Source: Acidobacteriota bacterium (GTDB lineage: Bacteria; Acidobacteriota; Thermoanaerobaculia; Multivoradales; JBCCEF01). Taken from it: 64,000 nucleotides of DNA. A model generated the notes under the pieces. That model ran no database searches and had not been told where the DNA came from. It worked only from the letters and a program-made list of their open reading frames with translations. Where the stretch lies: assembly GCA_039030395.1 (NCBI GenBank), contig JBCCEF010000006.1, forward strand, positions 1 to 64,000, written 5' to 3'. This document shows positions 26,316 to 34,804 of the stretch, piece after piece. Both the position numbers and the translations under genes were made by a program. Each line of letters opens with the position of its first letter. Position 1 is the stretch's first letter.

Positions 26316-27595
26316 TGGCAGCGCAATATCCGCAGTACCAAAGACTCAGATCCTCGGGAGTGGAGTGGCTCGGAGACATTCCCGCTCACTGGGACGTTCA
26401 AAGGCTTGGCCTGCTTTTCTCCGAAAGCAACGCAAGAGCTTCTTCAGACACCGAGAAGGAGTACCCAATCCTCAGTGTTTCAATCCACGACGGAATCTCT
26501 GACACGGAGATGAGCGACGGCGAGCTTGACCGAAAGGTGGCTAGGAGCAAAGACAGATCTCTCTACAAAGTCGTCCACGAGAACGATCTTGCATACAACA
26601 TGATGCGTGCATGGCAGGGCGGTTTTGGCTCTGCCAAGGTAACCGGCCTAATCAGCCCCGCGTATGTAGTGTGCCGGCCGAAGACCGTCGCCTGTTCAGC
26701 GTTCTTCGAACAAGTGCTTCGAACCCCGAACGCAATCTCCGAACTAAGGCGCTACTCGCGGGGCATCACTGACTTTCGCCTGCGTCTCTACTGGGACGAT
26801 TTCAAGACCATCCTGGTCCCGGTGCCTCCCGAAACCGAGCGAAAGTCAATCCAAGAGTTCCTCGACTACGAAACGGCGAAGATTGACGCGCTGATTGAGA
26901 AGCAACAGCAGCTCATCGACTTTCTCAAAGAGAAACGCGAGGGGCTCCTACACGTTGCCATTAGTGAGAAAGGCACGAAGAAGATTCGCCTGGAGAACTG
27001 CTGGGAGATTGTAAGTAGGCCAATTACCAGACTGGATAGCGAGATCTACCACCCGATCGGGCTGCTAAACCGTGGGCGCGGCGTCTTCCACAAAGACCCG
27101 ACCCTTGGTTCTGATCTAGGGGACTCGGACTTTTTCTACGTTGAGGAAGGCGACCTGATTCTCAGCGGCCAGTTCGCCTGGGAGGGGGCGGTTGCTCTAG
27201 CAGGCGAGGAAGAGAGCCGCTGTGTCGCAACTCACCGGTACCCGATCGTCAGAAGCAAACCCGGTGTGACCGAGACAGCATTCTTGTGGGCATTGTTTGC
27301 CTCGCAGATCGGACACTTCCTGCTGAATGAGAATTCACGAGGGGCCGCTGGGCGAAATCGACCGCTCAATATGAACAGCCTGATGAAAGAAAAAATTCTA
27401 GTCCCACCTCTGGAGGCCCAGCAAGCGGTTGCGAAACTGGTTCTCCGAGAAAAGGCTCTACGCGAGTACATTCAGCAGCCCATCGCTCTTCTCCAGGAAC
27501 GGCGCACTGCTCTTATCTCCGCCGCAGTAACTGGAAAGATCGACGTGCGCGGCTGGAAGGCGCCTGACTCCCAAGTGAAAGCGGAGGTCGCATGA
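26315..27595 (+). CDS. hsdS: type I restriction-modification specificity subunit
   Basis: A 426-aa protein with two target-recognition domains, each followed by a conserved helix. The first domain starts with LRSSGVEWLGDIPAHWDVQRL and ends at PPETERKSIQEFLDYETAKIDALIEKQQQLIDFLKEKREGLL (the central coiled coil); the second ends at PPLEAQQAVAKLVLREKALREYIQQPIALLQERRTALISAAVTGKIDV. It sets the DNA sequence recognised by the complex. Overlaps hsdM by one base and hsdR by four. Both domains look intact. The recognition sequence cannot be read from the protein alone. Confidence 0.94.
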   Translation: MAAQYPQYQRLRSSGVEWLGDIPAHWDVQRLGLLFSESNARASSDTEKEYPILSVSIHDGISDTEMSDGELDRKVARSKDRSLYKVVHENDLAYNMMRAWQGGFGSAKVTGLISPAYVVCRPKTVACSAFFEQVLRTPNAISELRRYSRGITDFRLRLYWDDFKTILVPVPPETERKSIQEFLDYETAKIDALIEKQQQLIDFLKEKREGLLHVAISEKGTKKIRLENCWEIVSRPITRLDSEIYHPIGLLNRGRGVFHKDPTLGSDLGDSDFFYVEEGDLILSGQFAWEGAVALAGEEESRCVATHRYPIVRSKPGVTETAFLWALFASQIGHFLLNENSRGAAGRNRPLNMNSLMKEKILVPPLEAQQAVAKLVLREKALREYIQQPIALLQERRTALISAAVTGKIDVRGWKAPDSQVKAEVA

Positions 27596-30500
27596 CCGCC
27601 GACGCTAAAGAAGCCGCCTTCCAGCAGGACATCATCGTCCAGATGGTCGAAGGCGGCTGGAAGCTCGGCGACCCCGCGAGCTACAACCGCGAGCTGGCGC
27701 TCTACATCCCGGACTGCCTCGAATACATCAAAACGACCCAGCCGAAGGCCTGGAAGAATTACAAGAAGCTCTACCCGATCAACGCGGAGCGGGCGTTCAT
27801 CGACAAGCTCGCCGCCCAGCTTGGCAAGGCAGACCCGCAGGCATCGGACAAGAGCCTACGCACCTTCGGCACTCTGGGCGTGCTGCGCCACGAGCTACGC
27901 GACAAGTCCGCTTCCTTCAAGCTCTGCCAGTTCAAGCCCGAGCATGGACTGAATCCCGAGACCCAGGCCATGTACGAGGGCAACATCCTGCGTGTGGTGC
28001 CGGAGCTGGTCTACAGCCCGCATGCCACGCCCGCCCAGCTCGGGGAAACCGGTTCGCGCGCCAAACGTTGGAGGATCGACCTAGTTTTATTCGTCAACGG
28101 CATCCCAGTCGCCACGATAGAGCTGAAGAGTGAGTTCAAGCAGGCGGTCGAGAGCGCCCAGCGCCAGTACCGGAGGACCCGTCTGCCGAAGGATCCCGAG
28201 ACCAACAAGCCGGAACCGCTCCTCACCTTCAAGCGGGGCGCGTTGGTGCACTTCGCCGTGAGCCAGTACGAGGTCTACATGACGACTCGGCTGGCGGGCA
28301 GGGAGACGCGCTTCCTCCCCTTCAACCGCGGCACAAAGGAGGGCGGCGCCGGCAACGACCCACCCGAGGACGTGGACACCTACGCCACCGCCTACCTGTG
28401 GAACGAGGTGCTCGCCCCCGCCAACCTACTAGAGATCGTCGGTCGGTTCGTTCACCTCGAGATCAAGACCGAGGAGAGCTGGGACGGTCGGAAGACGAAG
28501 AAAGAGACTCTGATCTTCCCCCGCTACCACCAGTGGGATCTGGTGCGAAAGCTGGTGGCCAAGACCCGCGAAGAAGGCCCCGGTCACAAGTACCTGGCGC
28601 AGCACAGCGCCGGCTCCGGCAAGTCGAACTCGATCGGCTGGACGGCGCATCAGCTCTCTTCGCTCCACGACGAGCAGGACGAGAAGCTCTTCGACTCGGT
28701 CATCGTGGTGACCGACCGCACGGTGCTGGACAACCAGCTCCAGGAGACGATCTATCAGTTCGAGCACGAGGAGGGTGTGGTCGGGCGCATCAACCGCGAG
28801 GAAGGCCAAGGCTCGAAGTCTGAGAAGCTGGCGCACGCGCTGGAGCACAGCCAGCCGATCGTCATCGTAACCATTCAGACCTTCCCCCACGTTCTCGCCG
28901 CCATCGAGGACAGCGCGAGCCTCAAGCAGCGACGCTTCGCCATCATCGCCGACGAGGCGCACTCCTCGCAGTCGGGATCGACCGCAGGGAACCTCAAGGC
29001 AGTCCTCACCGCCGGGATGCCGGACAAGGACGAGGTCAGTGCGGAGGACATGCTGACCGCCAGTGTCGCGGCTCGTGGTGCCTCGCCGAATCTCAGCTAC
29101 TACGCCTTTACCGCCACCCCGAAGAGTAGAACGCTGGAGTTATTCGGGCGTCGCCCCAGCCCGGACGAGCCGCCCTCGAAGAGGAACAAACCGCAGGCCT
29201 TCCATGTCTACAGCATGCGGCAGGCCATCGCAGAGGGCTACATCCTCGACGTGTTGAGGAACTACACCAGCTACAAGGTGGCTTACAACCTGGCGCAGCG
29301 GGTCGCCGCGGCGGACATAGAGGTCGACAGCAAAAAGGCGCGAGCCAGGCTCGGCCAGTGGGTGCGGCTGCACGACTACAACATCGCGCAAAAGGTGATG
29401 GTGATAGTCGAGCACTTTCGAGAGACGGTGATGGGACTGCTCAACGGCCACGCCAAGGCGATGATCGTTACGGGCTCGCGCAAAGAGGCGGTGCGCTTCA
29501 AGCTGGAGTTCGACAAGTACACGCAGAAGAAGTCCTATAGCCAGTTGCGCGCGATGGTCGCGTTTTCAGGCGAGGTCAGTTTCAGCAGAGACGACCCTCA
29601 CAGCGAGGGGTTACTCGGAGAGACGTTTACCGAGACCAACATGAACCCCGGTCTCAAGGGGAGGGATCTGCGCACCGCCTTTGATTCGGATGGCTACGAC
29701 GTGATGATCGCCGCCAACAAGTTCCAGACGGGCTTTGATCAACCGAAGCTCTGCGCCATGTACGTGGACAAGAAGCTCGGGGGAGTCGACTGCGTACAGA
29801 CCTTGTCGCGGCTCAATCGAAAGTACCCGGGCAAAGAGGAAACCTACGTCCTCGACTTCTTCAACGATCCGCAGGAGGTGTTGGCGGCGTTCCAGGAGTA
29901 CTACCAGACGGCGGAGCTGCTCGATGTTTCGGACCCCAACCTCATCTGGGATCTCTACGAGAAGCTACGGGCCGCTGGCATCTTCCTGTGGTCCGAAGTG
30001 ACGCGCTTCAGCGAGGTCTTCTTCGTCAAGAGCAAGAGCAACGCTGCGATCGGCAACGTGTGCAAGCCGGCGGTGGAGCGTTGGCAGAATCGCCACCAGC
30101 AGGCGCAAGCCGAGTACGCGGAGCAGAAGCGGCTCTTTGAGCACGCTAAAGCGCTCGGCGACGCCACCTTCATCGCCAATAGCGAGGCGCAGATGAAGGA
30201 AGCCAAGCGCGAGCTAGACGCGCTCGGCCTTTTCAAGGCGGACCTTGTAGCGTTTACCCGCTACTACGAGTTCATGTCGCAGATCGTCGAATACGACAGT
30301 CGAGACCTCGAGATGCTCAGTCTCTATGCTCGTCACCTGGCGCCACTGCTACGCGAGAAGCTGCCGGACGAGGACCCGATCGACCTGAGCTCCGTCGAGC
30401 TGAGCCACTATCGCCTGTCGAAGATCAAGCAGCAAGACCTCAAACTGGTCAAGGAGGGAGCGGAGACCGGTCTCCATCCTGCCAGTGCCCTGGGAACCCG

Positions 30501-30864
30501 CAAACCTCGAAACAAGGAAGAAGAATGGCTCTCGCAGATCATCAGCCGATTGAATGAGCTTTTCGTGACCGACGGCCTGACCGACAATGACCTCATCAAC
30601 TACGCCTACGCCATCCGCGACAAGGTGAGCGAGAACCAGAGGGTGATGCAGCAGATCGCAAACAACTCCCCCGAGCAAGCTTTGCTAGGCGACTTTTCGA
30701 CCGCTCTCGATCAGGCGGTGATGGGGAGTGGCGAGGCTCATCAAAGCCAGATGATGCAGTACCTCAACAGCAAAGAGCTGCAGGCCGGTTTCGGGAGAGT
30801 CGTTTTCGACATGCTGCTGGCGAAGCTGGCTTCGGGAGCCCAGGCCCACAGAAGAGAGCGATGA
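27592..30864 (+). CDS. hsdR: type I restriction endonuclease/translocase subunit
   Basis: A 1090-aa motor-nuclease subunit. The N-terminal nuclease has RIDLVLFVNGIPVATIELKSE (Asp and E-x-K). The SF2 helicase follows with AQHSAGSGKSNSIGW (Walker A), IADEAHSSQSG (DEAH box) and FTATPKSRTLELFG (motif III), then MIAANKFQTGFDQPKL and QTLSRLNR in the second RecA-like lobe. The length and order fit the family. Last gene of the hsd operon and of the island, ending ~160 bases before the right attachment site. Appears complete and active. Confidence 0.95.
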   Translation: MTADAKEAAFQQDIIVQMVEGGWKLGDPASYNRELALYIPDCLEYIKTTQPKAWKNYKKLYPINAERAFIDKLAAQLGKADPQASDKSLRTFGTLGVLRHELRDKSASFKLCQFKPEHGLNPETQAMYEGNILRVVPELVYSPHATPAQLGETGSRAKRWRIDLVLFVNGIPVATIELKSEFKQAVESAQRQYRRTRLPKDPETNKPEPLLTFKRGALVHFAVSQYEVYMTTRLAGRETRFLPFNRGTKEGGAGNDPPEDVDTYATAYLWNEVLAPANLLEIVGRFVHLEIKTEESWDGRKTKKETLIFPRYHQWDLVRKLVAKTREEGPGHKYLAQHSAGSGKSNSIGWTAHQLSSLHDEQDEKLFDSVIVVTDRTVLDNQLQETIYQFEHEEGVVGRINREEGQGSKSEKLAHALEHSQPIVIVTIQTFPHVLAAIEDSASLKQRRFAIIADEAHSSQSGSTAGNLKAVLTAGMPDKDEVSAEDMLTASVAARGASPNLSYYAFTATPKSRTLELFGRRPSPDEPPSKRNKPQAFHVYSMRQAIAEGYILDVLRNYTSYKVAYNLAQRVAAADIEVDSKKARARLGQWVRLHDYNIAQKVMVIVEHFRETVMGLLNGHAKAMIVTGSRKEAVRFKLEFDKYTQKKSYSQLRAMVAFSGEVSFSRDDPHSEGLLGETFTETNMNPGLKGRDLRTAFDSDGYDVMIAANKFQTGFDQPKLCAMYVDKKLGGVDCVQTLSRLNRKYPGKEETYVLDFFNDPQEVLAAFQEYYQTAELLDVSDPNLIWDLYEKLRAAGIFLWSEVTRFSEVFFVKSKSNAAIGNVCKPAVERWQNRHQQAQAEYAEQKRLFEHAKALGDATFIANSEAQMKEAKRELDALGLFKADLVAFTRYYEFMSQIVEYDSRDLEMLSLYARHLAPLLREKLPDEDPIDLSSVELSHYRLSKIKQQDLKLVKEGAETGLHPASALGTRKPRNKEEEWLSQIISRLNELFVTDGLTDNDLINYAYAIRDKVSENQRVMQQIANNSPEQALLGDFSTALDQAVMGSGEAHQSQMMQYLNSKELQAGFGRVVFDMLLAKLASGAQAHRRER

Positions 30865-30941
30865 CTCCAGGGCCCCAAATCGCCGCCTCGGGCCTCGATC
30901 AACCTCCGGGCGTCTGCCGGGCCCTCAAGTCCTGCCCCGTA

Positions 30942-30961
30942 GTACCTAGACAGTACCTAAG
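30942..30961. repeat. right integrase arm-type repeat
   Basis: Twenty bases identical to 706-725 at the left end and in the same orientation. It lies ~66 bases inside the right attachment core, as expected for an integrase or excisionase arm site. Confidence 0.65.
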
Positions 30962-31027
30962 GCCTATTTCAGAGCCCTGATAGCTCTGACGAGCCCACCG
31001 CTAAACTGTTTGGATTGAACAACTTAG

Positions 31028-31077
31028 ATTGGTGCACCCGTAGGGATTCGAACCCCAAACCTTCTGATCCGTAGTCA
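31028..31077. repeat. attR: attachment site, right (within tRNA-Arg)
   Basis: Matches 505-554 in 48 of 50 bases. It overlaps the 3' part of the intact tRNA-Arg gene, so integration left the tRNA functional. Confidence 0.9.
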
Positions 31078-31106
31078 GATGCTCTATCCAGTTGAGCTAC
31101 GGGTGC
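31030..31106 (-). tRNA. tRNA-Arg (anticodon ACG)
   Basis: The minus strand folds as a complete tRNA: acceptor GCACCCG pairing CGGGTGC, D arm GCTC...GAGC, anticodon stem TCTGA/TCAGA with loop CTACGGA (anticodon ACG), T arm with GGTTCGAAT, discriminator A and encoded CCA (31,030-31,032). It serves as the integration target of the island; its 3' half is the attachment core. Confidence 0.96.
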
Positions 31107-31284
31107 ACGAGGGGTACAGCAGACGGAGGATTGTAGACGAAGGGGCTGTTGGGTGCAAGCTCTGGTCGAGTGGCTCGCTCGGGTGCCCTGGGGTGGCTCC
31201 GGATTGGCGGTAACGGCGTATTGAGTTGCGGCGCCTTTGGTGCCGTGGATCCCAAACATCGTCTGCTTCGGAAGGAGATCTCTG

Positions 31285-32244
31285 ATGACGGGAGTGCGCG
31301 TCTTGCTGGGTCTTGCGGTGGTGGCCGTGGCCCTGGCTTCGCCGGGCTGTGGTGGCGGTGCGGATCGGCTGGATGTCGTCAACGGCTCCGGGAATCCGGT
31401 GGGGTTTTTGGTCGATGGGGCCGAAGGCGGAGGCGGTCCTCTTCTCGATGATGAGGGGTTTCTGACCGCGGCGGCGAGTGTCGAGGTGGGAGATTTGGTC
31501 GGTGGGCTGTCGAACGAGGTGATCGGCTTTACCAACCAGCGGCCGCCGCGCTATGTGGCGACCCCTTGGACTTCGGGGATGGACCGTTTTGATGTCGAGT
31601 TCCAGCCCCGCATTTCGGTGCCGGTGACGGTGTGGATTGTCCATGGGCCTTTTGCCGAACAGAGACAACATGCCGTGGATGCGTGCATCCGCACGTCGGC
31701 GATCTGGAATGCGGAGCGGGTAGGGGTGGCCTTCTCGGAGTTCAATGTGATCGACGCTACCAATGACCCTCAGGCGGCGGCCCGGTCGGCGTTTCCCAAT
31801 GGCGACACGAATCCCCAAGCCTGGGTGGACTTGCGCAACGACATCGGGTTCGCCGACGACCGTCTCAACATTTACTGGGTCGAGACGGTCAACGGGGCCA
31901 CCACCAGCGGTTGGTCGAACTTCGGGGCGCAGATCGCGATGGGGGAAAACTCCGGCGATGAGCTTCTTTCACACGAGATCGGTCACGCATTCAGCCTCAC
32001 CCACACGGACGGCCTCACGGCCTTCGACACCACCAATGTCATGTTGAGTGCCAGCGTCAACCGGGAGTTCTTGACCGAGGGACAGCTCTTTCGCGCCCAC
32101 CTGAATCCGGATTCGATCGTGAATGATCTCTACGGGGCGCGACCCGGCGAGATCACCCGTACCTGCAGCCTGATCGCCGCCACTTCCCAATGCCCCGCGA
32201 TCGAGCGCCGCCTGTGGGCCGACGGCGCGTTTCCGGCCAACTGA
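31285..32244 (+). CDS. secreted metzincin-like zinc metalloprotease
   Basis: A 319-aa protein from the ATG at 31,285, which has an AAGGAG site. The N-terminus is a hydrophobic export signal ending at a cysteine (ALASPGC), possibly a lipoprotein although the lipobox is not canonical. The zinc motif is HEIGHAFSLTH, the HExxHxxGxxH pattern with Ser in place of Gly, followed by a VMLS segment in the position of a Met-turn. Expected to cleave proteins outside the cytoplasm. The next gene follows after twelve bases. Confidence 0.72.
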   Translation: MTGVRVLLGLAVVAVALASPGCGGGADRLDVVNGSGNPVGFLVDGAEGGGGPLLDDEGFLTAAASVEVGDLVGGLSNEVIGFTNQRPPRYVATPWTSGMDRFDVEFQPRISVPVTVWIVHGPFAEQRQHAVDACIRTSAIWNAERVGVAFSEFNVIDATNDPQAAARSAFPNGDTNPQAWVDLRNDIGFADDRLNIYWVETVNGATTSGWSNFGAQIAMGENSGDELLSHEIGHAFSLTHTDGLTAFDTTNVMLSASVNREFLTEGQLFRAHLNPDSIVNDLYGARPGEITRTCSLIAATSQCPAIERRLWADGAFPAN

Positions 32245-32256
32245 GAGGAGACTGTG

Positions 32257-32856
32257 ATGAGCTCTATGCGGAAGTTGTCGTGGGGTCTGGTGGCGTTGGC
32301 CCTCATCGCCTGGGCCGTGCCAAATCTCTCGCAGCCTCAATCGCCGGGCAACGTCCAGGCTTGGCCGGAGCTGGAACGCTTGGACAAGGATGTTCGCGTC
32401 GTTGTCGTGACCTGGCTGAGCCGGGATTGCGAGGCCAAGGAGGGGGCGAACCTGCTGGAACAGTTTTGGAGCGTTGGTAACGAGCTGCAACCCGTGTTTC
32501 GGGAGGCGTATCGCCAGGGTCCGCCACCTCAGGTCGTGGACGAGGCCCGCAAGGCCGCAGCGAGCGCGTTTGATCAGCGGCAGGCCTGGCTTCAGGAGGA
32601 AGGCGAGGATCTGATGAGCGCCGAGGAGGTCCAGCGCCAGTTGGCGATACCCTCCGGCGATTACATCCAGCGGCGCATCGAGGATGTGGGTATCGGCTGG
32701 CGGGAGCGAGCTCTGATCGCCCTCGGGTTGGTGGGTGACGATGAGACCCTGGATGAACTTCTTCGCCTGGCCGAAAGCGACAGCCCCGGAGCCGCGGCCG
32801 CGGCGCGCGCCCTGGAGGAAAGGGAAGCCATGGAAGATGGAGGAGGCTTCACCTAG
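32257..32856 (+). CDS. secreted hypothetical protein
   Basis: A 199-aa protein with an N-terminal signal peptide (KLSWGLVALALIAWAVP) and a helical mature part (DEARKAAASAFDQRQAWLQEEGEDLMSAEEVQRQL) ending in HEAT-like segments (GWRERALIALGLVGDDETLDELLRLAES). No family recognised. The ATG at 32,257 is preceded by GAGAGGAG; a GTG at 32,254 is the alternative. Cotranscribed with the metalloprotease gene; a partner or inhibitor role is possible but unproven. Confidence 0.55.
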   Translation: MSSMRKLSWGLVALALIAWAVPNLSQPQSPGNVQAWPELERLDKDVRVVVVTWLSRDCEAKEGANLLEQFWSVGNELQPVFREAYRQGPPPQVVDEARKAAASAFDQRQAWLQEEGEDLMSAEEVQRQLAIPSGDYIQRRIEDVGIGWRERALIALGLVGDDETLDELLRLAESDSPGAAAAARALEEREAMEDGGGFT

Positions 32857-32875
32857 CCGCTCAGCCCCCGGCCGA

Positions 32876-33697
32876 TCAGTCGATCAGGCCCGTCATCGGC
32901 GAGCTGGCCGTGGCGTAGAGCTTCCGCGGGATGCGGCCGGCGTTGGCGGCGAGCCAGCCGGCTTCGACGGCGAGGCGCATGGCGCGGGCCATGCGCACCG
33001 GGTCTCCGGCGCCGGCGATGCCGGTGTTCATGAGGACGGCGTCGGCGCCGAGTTCGAGGGCGAGGGAGGCATCGGAGGCGGTGCCGACGCCGGCGTCGAC
33101 GACTACCGGCACGTTTGCCTGCTCGATGATGATGCGCAGGTTTGCCGGATTGCGAATGCCCATGCCGGAACCGATGGGAGCCCCTAGGGGCATCACCGCC
33201 GCCGCGCCGAGGGCTTCGAGCTTCCGGCAGAGCACCGGGTCGTCGGTGCAGTAGGGCAACACCACGAAGCCTTCGTCCACCAGCACCTCGGTGGCTCTGA
33301 GGAGTTCCACGGTGTCCGGGAACAGGGTTTTCTCGTCGCCGATCACTTCCAGCTTCACCCAGTTCCAGCCCCCCAACTCGCGGGCGAGGCGTGCCGTGCG
33401 GATCGCTTCGTCGGCGGTGTAGCAGGCGGCGGTGTTGGGCAGCAGGAGGTACTTTTCCTGATCGATCTGATCGATTAGCGAGCTCTTGCCGAGGTCGTCG
33501 AGATTCACCCGTCGCAGGGCGACGGTGATCATCTCGGTACCGGAGGCCTCGAAGGAGCGCCGCATGACGTCCGCATCGAGGTATTTTCCGGTGCCGAGGA
33601 TGAGGCGCGACCGGAAGGTGCGGTCGGCGATGACGAGGGGCTCGACCTCGAGCGAGGACGTAGTGGTGGAGTCGGCGGTGGGAGAGGCGGCATTCAT
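32876..33697 (-). CDS. thiG: thiazole synthase
   Basis: Forms the thiazole phosphate ring of thiamine from DXP, dehydroglycine and ThiS thiocarboxylate. The 273-aa TIM-barrel protein has the family landmarks [37 protein letters not shown], the Schiff-base lysine in [23 protein letters not shown], and [13 protein letters not shown] with MNTGIAGA. A ~20-residue N-terminal extension rich in Ser/Thr is unusual but harmless. No thiS, thiO or thiE is adjacent in the window. Confidence 0.95.
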   Translation of the reverse strand: MNAASPTADSTTTSSLEVEPLVIADRTFRSRLILGTGKYLDADVMRRSFEASGTEMITVALRRVNLDDLGKSSLIDQIDQEKYLLLPNTAACYTADEAIRTARLARELGGWNWVKLEVIGDEKTLFPDTVELLRATEVLVDEGFVVLPYCTDDPVLCRKLEALGAAAVMPLGAPIGSGMGIRNPANLRIIIEQANVPVVVDAGVGTASDASLALELGADAVLMNTGIAGAGDPVRMARAMRLAVEAGWLAANAGRIPRKLYATASSPMTGLID

Positions 33698-33742
33698 CGC
33701 GGGGAGTCTACCGCCTTCTCGGCTGTTGTCAGACCCCGACGG

Positions 33743-34219
33743 TCAGACCCCGTCCGGCGGAGGGTCTCCGGGCGGCAGGCTGGCGCCTCCGCTCTCCACC
33801 TCCGGCGGCCCGTTTTCGAACAGCGCCTGGACATCCGGCTGGGTCAGCAAAACCATGGTGAACACGCCGAGGATGGTGCCGAAAGGCATGTTGAGAGCGC
33901 TGATCCCCGCCATCACCAGGCAGAACATGCGCCGCTGACGGCGCCGCAGGTTGAGGCCGGTCCAGATCATCAGAAGGGCGTAGGCCATACCCAGCAGGAT
34001 CAGAAATCCACCGATCGCCATGACAAAGCAGCCGACAGCGGCCGGAGGCGCATCGCCGTTGAATTCATCCGGCGCCACCACCATGAAGGTGCCCAGCCCC
34101 AGGTAAAGCAGGGCGAAGAGCGGGATGAGAAGGCAGAATCCCCCGAGGATGAAGTAGCCGATGGCCAGCAGATCGAGGTGATTCTTCTTCTGCTCGATGG
34201 GGTCGTAGGTCACGGTCAT
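33743..34219 (-). CDS. small integral membrane protein, function unknown
   Basis: A 158-aa protein with about four membrane helices (LLAIGYFILGGFCLLIPLFALLYLGLGTFMV; AVGCFVMAIGGFLILLGMAYALLMIWTGL; MFCLVMAGISALNMPFGTILGVFTMVLL) and a Pro/Gly/Glu-rich C-terminal tail. The short RRRQRR loop suggests positive-inside topology. No family recognised beyond generic small membrane proteins common in Acidobacteriota and Planctomycetes. Confidence 0.65.
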   Translation of the reverse strand: MTVTYDPIEQKKNHLDLLAIGYFILGGFCLLIPLFALLYLGLGTFMVVAPDEFNGDAPPAAVGCFVMAIGGFLILLGMAYALLMIWTGLNLRRRQRRMFCLVMAGISALNMPFGTILGVFTMVLLTQPDVQALFENGPPEVESGGASLPPGDPPPDGV

Positions 34220-34267
34220 GTCGATCTCCCTTCGGACCCTGTACGTGTGCCCTGCGAAAGTATTCCG

Positions 34268-34645
34268 TCAGCTCGCCAGCCGCTCCGGTTTGGGGCCTCG
34301 CTGGATGCGGTTTTGCTCGTCCACCAGCACCACCGTCGGCTGGTGGCTGTGCGCCTCGGCCTCCTCGTATTCGGCGTAGGTGCAGAGGATCACCAGGTCG
34401 CCGGGCGACGCCTTGTGGGCGGCGGCGCCGTTCAGGACGATCTCGCCCTCGCCGGGCGTTCCCGGAATGACGTAGGTCGCCAGGCGCTCGCCGTTGGTGA
34501 CGTTGTAGATCTCGACCCGCTCGTTGTCGAGCATGTCGGCTGCCTCCATCAGCAGCGGGTCGACGGTGACAGAACCTTCGTAGGCGAGGTCCGCTCCGGT
34601 GACCGTGGCGCGGTGAATCTTGGATTTGAACAGGGTGCGTCGCAT
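34268..34645 (-). CDS. panD: aspartate 1-decarboxylase
   Basis: Makes beta-alanine from aspartate for pantothenate. The 125-aa proenzyme has the self-cleavage site Gly-Ser in YEGSVTVD, which yields the pyruvoyl cofactor, plus [30 protein letters not shown] and [10 protein letters not shown]. Normal length. It lies downstream of panC and panB on the same strand, separated by a 150-base repeat region. Confidence 0.96.
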   Translation of the reverse strand: MRRTLFKSKIHRATVTGADLAYEGSVTVDPLLMEAADMLDNERVEIYNVTNGERLATYVIPGTPGEGEIVLNGAAAHKASPGDLVILCTYAEYEEAEAHSHQPTVVLVDEQNRIQRGPKPERLAS

Positions 34646-34725
34646 GGCTCAGGGTCTCCTATGGGGTTCGGATTTGAGAGTAAGTGTCTGAAAATCAGTG
34701 GTTTGACATTCGGGGGGCACCTATC

Positions 34726-34804
34726 GGGGGATCGCTCGACGAAAAGGGTGGCACCTAGTTAGGGCAGGGGATCGCTCGACGAAAAGGGTGGCACCTAGTT
34801 AGGG
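34726..34804. repeat. tandem 40-bp repeat
   Basis: Two near-exact copies (about 39 bases, period 40) containing ggatcgctcgacgaaaaggg and tggcacctagtt. A partial third version lies upstream (34,714-34,728, 'ggcacctatcgggg'), and the GGTGGCACCTAGT block recurs inside the end of panC (34,834-34,848). The repeat overlaps the panC stop codon. Looks like a REP-type intergenic repeat that has expanded into the coding end. Confidence 0.75.

Larger units (their letters stand above)
505..31077. mobile_element. integrative island inserted at the 3' end of tRNA-Arg(ACG)
   Basis: The element is bounded by two direct copies of the 3' part of a tRNA-Arg gene (505-554 and 31,028-31,077; 48 of 50 bases identical). 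It carries a tyrosine integrase gene just inside the left boundary. Matching 20-bp repeats lie just inside both ends. Contents: integrase, HicAB, AlpA-type regulator, primase/helicase, DNA-modification and terminase-like genes, scattered accessory genes and a type I restriction system. No capsid, portal or tail genes are recognisable, so a phage-satellite-like or plasmid-like element is more likely than a complete prophage. A second recombinase and a decayed IS suggest it is a composite. Boundaries are strongly supported; the element class is inference. Confidence 0.88.

Noticed and set aside
31084-31818. 244-aa minus-strand ORF overlapping the tRNA and metalloprotease gene
   Set aside because: It translates tRNA sequence (RSSTG end) and the reverse of the HEIGH gene; no support.
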